Positions 57,945 through 64,000 of a stretch of 64,000 nucleotides of DNA are shown here, one piece after another. Source of the stretch: Lachnospiraceae bacterium (GTDB taxonomy: Bacteria; Bacillota; Clostridia; Lachnospirales; Lachnospiraceae); the NCBI GenBank assembly GCA_009780115.1, contig WRAQ01000007.1, positions 1-64,000 of the forward strand, written 5' to 3'. The notes beneath the pieces were generated by a model. It made no database searches. It was given only the letters and a program-made list of their open reading frames with translations, and was not told where the DNA came from. Numbering within the stretch: position 1 is the first letter of the stretch; each line of letters begins with the position of its first letter. A program made the translations under genes and the position numbers.

Positions 57945-59759
57945 ATGTCCCGCATCGACCAAAGTAAAATCAGGAATTTTTGCATTGTTGCCCATATTGA
58001 TCATGGGAAATCTACCTTAGCCGACCGAATTATAGAAAAAACAGGTTTGTTGACCGACCGCGAAATGCAGGCGCAAGTCCTTGATAATATGGATTTGGAG
58101 CGGGAGCGCGGTATTACGATAAAAGCCCAGACCGTCCGTGTAGTGTACAAAGCTTTAGACGGTGAAGAATATATTTTTAACCTGATTGATACACCGGGAC
58201 ATGTCGATTTCAATTATGAGGTCAGCCGTTCGCTTGCTGCTTGTGAGGGCGCGATTCTGGTGGTTGATGCCGCACAAGGGATTGAAGCCCAGACCCTGGC
58301 TAATGTTTATCTGGCAATTGACCACAATCTTGATGTTATCCCCGTAATCAATAAAATCGATTTGCCAAGTGCCGAACCAGAGCGGGTAAAGGAAGAAATC
58401 GAAGATGTAATTGGTATTGAAGCCCATGATGCCCCGATGATTTCGGCGAAAAGCGGGATGGGTATTGAGGCGGTTTTGGAAGCGGTGGTCAAAAAAGTCC
58501 CCGCCCCAAAAGGTGACATGAAGAATCCGCTTCAAGCTTTGATTTTTGATTCATTATATGATTCCTATAAAGGGGTTATCGTTTTTTGCCGGGTAATGGA
58601 AGGGGCAGTCCGGAAAGGGACAATAATTAAAATGATGGCGACCGGTGCCCAGTCGGAGGTGGTTGAGGTTGGTTATTTTGGCCCCGGCCAGTTTATTACC
58701 TGTGAAGAGCTTACCCCGGGAATGGTTGGTTATATCACAGCTTCACTCAAAAACGTTAAAGATACCACTGTTGGTGATACGATTACTGATGCAAATGACC
58801 CATGTACTACTCCGTTACCGGGGTACAAAAAAGTCCAGTCAATGGTTTATTGCGGTGTTTATCCGGCTGATGGTGCCAGATACCCTGATTTGCGGGATGC
58901 TTTGGAGAAATTGCAATTAAATGATGCTTCTTTACAATATGAGCCGGAAACTTCGGTAGCTTTGGGTTTCGGTTTCCGCTGCGGTTTCTTAGGGCTTTTG
59001 CATTTGGAAATCATTCAAGAGCGTTTAGAGCGTGAATATAACCTTGACCTAGTCACAACCGCACCAAGTGTTATCTATCTTGTTCATAAAAATAATGGGG
59101 ATGTAATAGACTTGACTAACCCGACGAATTTACCCGACCCGACCGAAATCAACTTTATGGAAGAGCCGATAGTTTCGGCAGAAATCATGGTGACGAGTGA
59201 GTTTATCGGCTCAATTATGGAACTTTGTCAGGAACGGCGCGGCCGTTATCTTGGAATGGAATATATTGAAGGCGGGCGGACAGTTTTACGCTATGAATTG
59301 CCGCTTAATGAGATTATTTATGATTTCTTTGATGCCCTCAAATCACGGTCACGGGGTTATGCCTCATTTGATTACGAACTTAAAGGTTATGAGCGTTCAG
59401 AGATGGTGAAGCTTGATATCATGATTAATCGTGAAGAAGTTGATGCCTTATCCTTTATCGTCCATCGCGATACTGCTTACGAGCGGGGGCGCCGGATGTG
59501 TGAAAAGCTTAAAGATGAGATTCCGCGGCATTTGTTTGAAATTCCGATTCAAGCAGCGATAGGCAGCAAGATTATCGCCCGTGAGACGGTCAGGGCAATG
59601 CGTAAAGACGTTTTGGCGAAGTGTTACGGTGGTGATATCAGCCGGAAGAAGAAGCTGTTAGAAAAGCAAAAAGAGGGCAAAAAACGGATGCGCCAGATTG
59701 GCAGTGTGGAAATTCCGCAGAAAGCATTTATGAGTGTGCTTAAGCTGGATAATGATTAG
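57945..59759 (+). CDS. lepA: Elongation factor 4 (LepA)
   Basis: The protein has 604 residues from the ATG at 57945, which has AAGGAG 7 bases upstream and gives the conserved N-terminus [21 protein letters not shown] longer in-frame extension back to 57699 overlaps divergent spoIIP and is not used. GTPase motifs are [19 protein letters not shown] and NKID. The LepA C-terminal domain ends in [19 protein letters not shown]. It is a ribosome-associated GTPase that back-translocates or remodels stalled ribosomes. Confidence 0.98.
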   Translation: MSRIDQSKIRNFCIVAHIDHGKSTLADRIIEKTGLLTDREMQAQVLDNMDLERERGITIKAQTVRVVYKALDGEEYIFNLIDTPGHVDFNYEVSRSLAACEGAILVVDAAQGIEAQTLANVYLAIDHNLDVIPVINKIDLPSAEPERVKEEIEDVIGIEAHDAPMISAKSGMGIEAVLEAVVKKVPAPKGDMKNPLQALIFDSLYDSYKGVIVFCRVMEGAVRKGTIIKMMATGAQSEVVEVGYFGPGQFITCEELTPGMVGYITASLKNVKDTTVGDTITDANDPCTTPLPGYKKVQSMVYCGVYPADGARYPDLRDALEKLQLNDASLQYEPETSVALGFGFRCGFLGLLHLEIIQERLEREYNLDLVTTAPSVIYLVHKNNGDVIDLTNPTNLPDPTEINFMEEPIVSAEIMVTSEFIGSIMELCQERRGRYLGMEYIEGGRTVLRYELPLNEIIYDFFDALKSRSRGYASFDYELKGYERSEMVKLDIMINREEVDALSFIVHRDTAYERGRRMCEKLKDEIPRHLFEIPIQAAIGSKIIARETVRAMRKDVLAKCYGGDISRKKKLLEKQKEGKKRMRQIGSVEIPQKAFMSVLKLDND

Positions 59760-59827
59760 ATACCAAGTGATTTTAGGGTTGTGGGAGCGAAGCGGAGCAA
59801 TCCGTAGATATCTTTCGAAGTATGAGG
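59759..59827 (+). repeat. Intercistronic repeat, family B, copy 2 (lepA-hemW)
   Basis: It begins in the lepA stop codon with GATACCAAG, contains GAGCGAAGCGGAGCAATCCG and TAGATATCT, and ends in TATGAGG, which supplies the hemW ribosome binding site. It has the same order of motifs as the copy at 52088-52168, with different spacer sequence. Confidence 0.6.
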
Positions 59828-59833
59828 GGCGGT

Positions 59834-61069
59834 ATGAAACCACTTAGCATTTATATCCATATCCCCTTTTGTAAAAGTAAATGCCATTACTGTGATTTTC
59901 TTTCGGCGCCGGTTTCGTCAAAAACTGAACAGGCGGATTATACTAAAGCCCTATTACAAGAAATTGAGATAGAAGCTTTGGCATACCAAGACTATCAAGT
60001 AAAGACGGTTTTTATTGGTGGGGGCACACCGTCAATTTTACCGGCAGAGAACATTGAAGCAATATTATGTAAACTAAAAAGTTCATTTAATTTTGCCGCT
60101 AACGATGATACCGAAATCACTATTGAAATTAACCCTGGAACAATAACAGGCGTTATTTTATCTAAATACCGGGCTGCCGGAATCAACCGCTTGAGTTTTG
60201 GCCTGCAATCAGCTAATAATAATGAACTAAAATTACTTGGCCGTATCCATACCTATGATGAATTTTTATCCACATACAATGAAGCAAGAAATTTGGGTTT
60301 TCAAAACATAAATATTGACTTGATCTCGGCAATTCCCGGTCAGTCATTTTCATCATGGAAGCAAACTTTAGAAAAAGTTTCCGGGCTTTTACCGGAACAT
60401 ATTTCTGCTTATAGTTTAATCATCGAACCGGGTACTTCCTTTCACGAAATTTATGCCGGTGGCAATGATAAAGCCCGTGAAATAGTGGGAGAAGAGCAAG
60501 AACGGCAAATTTACCACTATACAAAATCATACCTTGAAGCGAAAAATAACAGTCGTTATGAAATATCGAATTATGCCAAACCGGGATATGAATGTAAGCA
60601 TAATTTGACCTATTGGCGCCGGGGTGATTATGTTGGTTTTGGTCTTGGCGCTTCATCGCTGATTGACAATAAACGTTGGTCAAATATCTCCGATTTGAAA
60701 AGTTATATCATGATTTACCAAAACAAACAAGTGGCACCCGGCGGTGATGATTCTAAGAAAATTGATTCTCAATTCTCCTTAAATGATTCAAACAATAGCA
60801 GTTTCCTATTAAGCGGTTGCAAAGAAAAATTACAAGTGTTATCTTTAAAAGAGCAAATTGAAGAGTATATGTTTCTTGGCTTGCGATTGACTGAAGGAGT
60901 CAATAAGAAACACTTCAAAAAAACTTTCGGCCATGAGATAAATGAATTTTATGAATCGGTATTATTGAAGCTCAAAGAGCAGAAGCTAATAGAGGTTGGT
61001 GAGTATATTACGTTGACAGCTTATGGTGTTGATGTGAGTAATTATGTGCTGGCGGAGTTTTTGTTTTGA
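59834..61069 (+). CDS. hemW: HemW-like radical SAM protein (putative heme chaperone)
   Basis: The protein has 411 residues from the ATG at 59834, which is preceded by GAGGGG; an ATG at 59822 overlaps that site. The radical SAM cluster motif CKSKCHYC uses C13, C17 and C20. GGGTPS (about 57-62) and EINPGT follow. The CxxxCxxC motif without the HemN-specific N-terminal extension favours HemW over coproporphyrinogen oxidase. The lepA-hemW(-hrcA) order is common in Bacillota. A Ser/Asn-rich insert at about 300-335 is unusual. Confidence 0.92.
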   Translation: MKPLSIYIHIPFCKSKCHYCDFLSAPVSSKTEQADYTKALLQEIEIEALAYQDYQVKTVFIGGGTPSILPAENIEAILCKLKSSFNFAANDDTEITIEINPGTITGVILSKYRAAGINRLSFGLQSANNNELKLLGRIHTYDEFLSTYNEARNLGFQNINIDLISAIPGQSFSSWKQTLEKVSGLLPEHISAYSLIIEPGTSFHEIYAGGNDKAREIVGEEQERQIYHYTKSYLEAKNNSRYEISNYAKPGYECKHNLTYWRRGDYVGFGLGASSLIDNKRWSNISDLKSYIMIYQNKQVAPGGDDSKKIDSQFSLNDSNNSSFLLSGCKEKLQVLSLKEQIEEYMFLGLRLTEGVNKKHFKKTFGHEINEFYESVLLKLKEQKLIEVGEYITLTAYGVDVSNYVLAEFLF

Positions 61070-61083
61070 GGTTTACTTTATAA

Positions 61084-62352
61084 CTAAGATAAGCGGACCA
61101 ATAACCTCACCGTAAACCCATCCCCCCTATTAATCGCTTCCAGCCCGCCCCCCATTTTGTCCATCAACAGCTTAGCAATATAAAGGCCAAGCCCTTCCCC
61201 TTCTTTCTGCGAAAGTTTTGCATTTTCACCCCGGTAAAACTTTGTTGTAATTAACCCAAGTTCTTCTGCTTTGACCCCTTTACCGTAATCATTGATATCT
61301 AACTGAAACAGCCCGTCACGGACCCGGCAATCAATATCAAGCTCCGTATCGGCGTATTTGTATGAATTTGTCACGATATTCCCGATTATCTGCTCCATTC
61401 GCAAACGGTCAATTTCTAAAAGGCAGGCCGGAATTTCACCAATCCGGATTTTGGCAAGAAAGTCAAGATTTTTAAAAATATCCCTTAAAATTCCGCTATC
61501 CTCGCTCAAAAGCACGACCTTTAGCTCGCCCAATTCCTCAAGCGCACTGTGCATCATATCATTCATTAAGCGGTCAATCTGGTCGGCTTTTATTTCGATT
61601 GTTTTGAGCTTTTCGATGGTACCGGGACTTTCCGTCCCGGCTTGCAGAAGTTCGGAAATCAGGCGGATTGAAGTGACCGGGGTTTTCACATCGTGGTTAA
61701 GCGAAGCAATCAATTCTTTTTTTGCGCGTTCGGCTTTAATTTGATTTTTTTGCGCTTCAAGCAAAGACTCACGCATTACATCAAAACTCTGGGTAAATAA
61801 GCCGAAGGTATTATTTTTGTCCATCGGAAGCGGTTCATCAAGTTTTCCGGTGGTTATTTTGTGGGCAAAGGTTTGCAGTCGTTTAAACGGCTTGATTAAA
61901 GCATTGTGCAAAACCAGCAGGAATAACAAATTTAACCCGGCTAATAAAACAAAAATAAAAAGTGTTATGTTTCTTAGCCTGGTTTGTGCTTCACTTGTTA
62001 TATGGGCGGGGGAGACTTCAATCAAAGCTTTGCCGATTGTATTAGTTCCAATAATAATATCCATCGGGATAAAACCGCTTTTGACCGCTGATTGTAAATT
62101 GACAGGTAAAGTAGCATCAGATAAATAACGTACGTTATTTTCATTATCAATCAAAGTAAAACGGTACAAAAAAGGTATAGCGCTTAACCGCCCGGGCTCA
62201 TCCCAATTAAGGGCGGCCTGTTTCGTGATTTCATTCAAGGCGATAAAATCAATTTCCGCCGGGGGGTTTACTTTTTGAATATTAATGAACAACAGAAAAC
62301 CGGAGCTGATGAAAATTAAAAGAAATATATAAGGTATAACATACTTTTTCAC
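61084..62352 (-). CDS. Sensor histidine kinase
   Basis: About 422 residues with the GTG start at 62352, chosen because GGAGG lies 5 bases upstream; ATG 62364 and TTG 62382 are in frame but lack a site. It has two membrane helices (about 4-25 and 127-150) around an extracellular sensor of about 100 residues, then HAMP and a HisKA domain with phospho-acceptor H220 in ASLNHDVKTP. The ATPase domain has NIVTNSYKYA (N box) and EGLGLYIAK (G2 box). The large loop argues against a BceS-type intramembrane sensor. It is co-directional with the response regulator, 113 bases upstream. Confidence 0.92.
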   Translation of the reverse strand: MKKYVIPYIFLLIFISSGFLLFINIQKVNPPAEIDFIALNEITKQAALNWDEPGRLSAIPFLYRFTLIDNENNVRYLSDATLPVNLQSAVKSGFIPMDIIIGTNTIGKALIEVSPAHITSEAQTRLRNITLFIFVLLAGLNLLFLLVLHNALIKPFKRLQTFAHKITTGKLDEPLPMDKNNTFGLFTQSFDVMRESLLEAQKNQIKAERAKKELIASLNHDVKTPVTSIRLISELLQAGTESPGTIEKLKTIEIKADQIDRLMNDMMHSALEELGELKVVLLSEDSGILRDIFKNLDFLAKIRIGEIPACLLEIDRLRMEQIIGNIVTNSYKYADTELDIDCRVRDGLFQLDINDYGKGVKAEELGLITTKFYRGENAKLSQKEGEGLGLYIAKLLMDKMGGGLEAINRGDGFTVRLLVRLS

Positions 62353-62442
62353 ACCAACCTCCATATTTGAATCAATCAGCAAAATTGCTTATAAGAAAGC
62401 ATGTAAACGGCATTCTTCCTATGCGAAGCTTAGATTTTCTTT

Positions 62443-62465
62443 GTTTATGTCCAATGGACACAAAC
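62443..62465 (-). other. Hairpin directly after the response regulator stop
   Basis: TGTCCA and TGGACA pair around one base, extended by imperfect GTTT/AAAC. It lies immediately after the stop at 62466, between regulator and kinase genes, without a T-tract. It may set the ratio of the two proteins by mRNA processing. Confidence 0.4.
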
Positions 62466-63158
62466 TTAAAAAATCTCTTCGTTTTCGAACATATATCCGC
62501 TGCCCCACATTGTTTTGATAAAACGCGGGTTTTTCGGGTCTTCCTCCAACTTTTCGCGGAGATGGCGAATATGGACACTTAAAGTACCCTCACCGATAAA
62601 GGTATCTTCCCAAACTTTTTCAAGCAACTCATCTTTAGTGAGCCGCCGCCCTTTATTAGCAATTAAATAAAGCAGCAACTTTAACTCAAGCGGTTTTAGT
62701 TTCACCGGTTCGGCATTACGCAAAACGCGGCCGCTATCCTGCTCAATTTCAATATTACCAAATCTGATAATATCGCTTGACACCGTTTTTTGAATGATGG
62801 TATTCCGTTTTAACATAGCTTTGACTTTGGCATAAAGAACAGTCATCGAAAATGGTTTGGTGATATAATCATCACCACCAACACCTAAGGCAGTCAAAAT
62901 ATCATCATCAGTATTACGGGCACTCATAAAAAGAATCGGTACATCTGACATTTCCCGCAATTTTTTGCAAAGATTAAAGCCCGATTGTTTACCCAAATTG
63001 ACATCAAGCAAAATTAAAGCCGGTTTTTGTTCCGCCGCTTTTTGTAATCCCGATTCAAAATCAACAGCGTATTCACAGCTTAAATTAAATAAAGTAAAAT
63101 ATTCGTATATCGTCTTGCTAATACTTATCTCATCGTCGATAATCAGGCAATCTAACAT
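62466..63158 (-). CDS. OmpR/PhoB family response regulator
   Basis: The protein has 230 residues. The receiver domain has D8-D9, phospho-acceptor D52 in LLDVNLG, and K in TKPF. The C-terminal winged helix shows LKPLELKLLLYLIANKGRRLTKDELLEKVW and SVHIRHLREKLEEDP. It is first in the unit with the histidine kinase and divergent from an ABC transporter gene. The palindrome and direct repeats between them are likely binding sites. Confidence 0.94.
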   Translation of the reverse strand: MLDCLIIDDEISISKTIYEYFTLFNLSCEYAVDFESGLQKAAEQKPALILLDVNLGKQSGFNLCKKLREMSDVPILFMSARNTDDDILTALGVGGDDYITKPFSMTVLYAKVKAMLKRNTIIQKTVSSDIIRFGNIEIEQDSGRVLRNAEPVKLKPLELKLLLYLIANKGRRLTKDELLEKVWEDTFIGEGTLSVHIRHLREKLEEDPKNPRFIKTMWGSGYMFENEEIF

Positions 63159-63174
63159 GGTTATACTCCGCTGT

Positions 63175-63210
63175 TAAGAAATTGATAAGAAATTAACAAA
63201 TCTTTGTTAA
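63175..63210. promoter_or_regulatory. Operator-like palindrome and direct repeats in the divergent promoter region
   Basis: TAAGAAATT occurs at 63175-63183 and 63186-63194, an 11-base period typical of OmpR-family sites. It runs into a perfect palindrome TTAACAAA-TC-TTTGTTAA (63193-63210). TATTAT/TATACT -10-like sequences for the ABC gene follow at about 63230-63238. Confidence 0.6.
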
Positions 63211-63279
63211 AGAAGATTTGCTTTGAGGCTATTATACTATGACAAACGGCTTTTTATCAAGAATATGAGGATAAATTAA

Positions 63280-64000
63280 ATGAAAGCAATTATCAAAACA
63301 GAAAAACTGTGTAAATCATTTTCCGTCGGCGGAAAACAGCTCCATATTATCAAAAACATGGATTTAAAAATTAATGAGGGTGATTTTACCGTAATAATGG
63401 GAAGTTCGGGCAGCGGAAAAAGTACCTTGCTTTATGCGATTTCCGGAATGGATAGACCAACGCTTGGCAGTGTCTGGTTTGGCGAGACGGACATTTCCAA
63501 ACTTACCAATGATGAAATGGCGGTTTTCCGCCGTGAAAACTGCGGTTTTGTCTTTCAGCAGATTCACCTGATGGACAATATGAGTGTAATGGACAATGTA
63601 ATGACAAGCGGCCTGCTTCTTACAAATAATAAAAAGAAAATTTATGAACGTGCGATATGGCTTTTTACCCACGTAAAACTTTCAAAAGACTTATTGGATA
63701 AATTTCCCAGCCAGCTTTCCGGCGGTGAAGCCCAACGGGTAGGGATTGTCCGGGCATTGATAAATAACCCGAAATTAATCTTTGCCGATGAACCAACCGG
63801 TGCGTTAAATTCTGCTTCCGGTAAAGCTGTATTAGATGTGTTGACAGAATTGTATACTTCCGGCCAGAGTGTAGTAGTAGTGACTCACGATATCAAAACG
63901 GCCGCCCGGGGTAACCGGATTATTTACTTACGTGACGGTGCATTATCCGGTGAATTAAATTTGCCGGCTTATTCTGATGATAATAAAGCGGCCCGGATGG
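63280..64000 (+). CDS. ABC transporter ATPase (MacB/BceA/LolD type), 3' end outside window
   Basis: Residues 1-240 are visible and the frame is open at the window end. Walker A is GSSGSGKST (41-49), the signature is LSGGEAQRVGIVRA, Walker B is LIFADEPTGALN and the H-loop is VVVVTHD. This is the pattern of ATPases that pair with FtsX-like permeases for peptide antibiotic resistance or lipoprotein/peptide export. GAGG lies 9 bases before the ATG. It is divergent from the response regulator and probably under its control; the permease should lie just outside the window. Confidence 0.93.
   Translation, partial: MKAIIKTEKLCKSFSVGGKQLHIIKNMDLKINEGDFTVIMGSSGSGKSTLLYAISGMDRPTLGSVWFGETDISKLTNDEMAVFRRENCGFVFQQIHLMDNMSVMDNVMTSGLLLTNNKKKIYERAIWLFTHVKLSKDLLDKFPSQLSGGEAQRVGIVRALINNPKLIFADEPTGALNSASGKAVLDVLTELYTSGQSVVVVTHDIKTAARGNRIIYLRDGALSGELNLPAYSDDNKAARM

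Noticed and set aside
61084-63158. BceRS-type intramembrane-sensing two-component system
   Set aside because: The kinase has a large extracellular loop and HAMP domain, unlike the short-loop BceS sensors, although the adjacent ABC ATPase type is compatible with peptide resistance.

Overview
The window comes from a low-to-moderate GC, endospore-forming Bacillota, most likely an anaerobic Clostridia (Lachnospiraceae-like). This is inferred from the SpoIIP homologue, the order pyrH-frr-uppS-cdsA-dxr-rseP, the separate lepA-hemW pair, GGAGG-type ribosome binding sites and AT-rich codon use. No tRNA, rRNA, CRISPR array or transposase was seen, and no gap between genes is longer than 300 bases.

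Bases 1-40986 (+) hold a natural-product assembly line in one tightly spaced transcription unit. Two polyketide synthases (the first cut by the window start, the second about 6354 residues) carry no acyltransferase domain, so they are trans-AT type and must be loaded by an AT encoded elsewhere. They read [KS]-DH-KR-ACP / KS-KR-cMT-ACP // KS-DH-KR-ACP / KS-DH-KR-cMT-ACP / KS-KR-ACP / KS-(ACP-like)-DH-KR-ACP-TE. A discrete alpha/beta hydrolase follows, and then a four-module NRPS (A-PCP-C-A-PCP-C-A-PCP-C-A-PCP) that starts with A, ends on a bare PCP and has no TE, E or reductase domain. Pocket residues read by eye suggest X-Asn-Phe-Leu, where X is probably not an alpha-amino acid because the amine-binding Asp is replaced by Ala. 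Two genes that look like BtrH/C39-type papain-fold proteins flank the NRPS directly and are candidates for releasing or transferring its product in trans. I infer either that the NRPS chain feeds a PKS module or that the two lines make two halves that are later joined.

Bases 40996-47068 (-) hold a membrane-anchored M20 metallopeptidase, a TetR-controlled DrrAB-like ABC exporter (a candidate for self-resistance), an HD-GYP protein and a tandem GNAT acetyltransferase. Two near-palindromes upstream of the TetR and ATPase genes look like TetR operators.

Bases 47200-54661 (+) are housekeeping: a polysaccharide deacetylase, a bactofilin, then pyrH, frr, uppS, cdsA, dxr and rseP. The gaps between these genes hold two unusual repeat families. 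Family A (pyrH-frr and dxr-rseP) has a conserved core of about 72 bases between long arms that differ in sequence between copies but are self-complementary in each, as expected for a structured RNA. Family B (cdsA-dxr and lepA-hemW) spans the stop codon of one gene to the ribosome binding site of the next. A 27-bp tandem repeat lies before rseP.

Bases 54662-56455 hold a probable standalone or attenuator RNA (promoter, three hairpins, a potential pseudoknot, a terminator-like hairpin) followed by a 521-residue protein of unknown function. After it come spoIIP (-), lepA and hemW (+), a histidine kinase/response regulator pair (-) and a divergent ABC ATPase cut by the window end. An operator-like palindrome lies between the last two.
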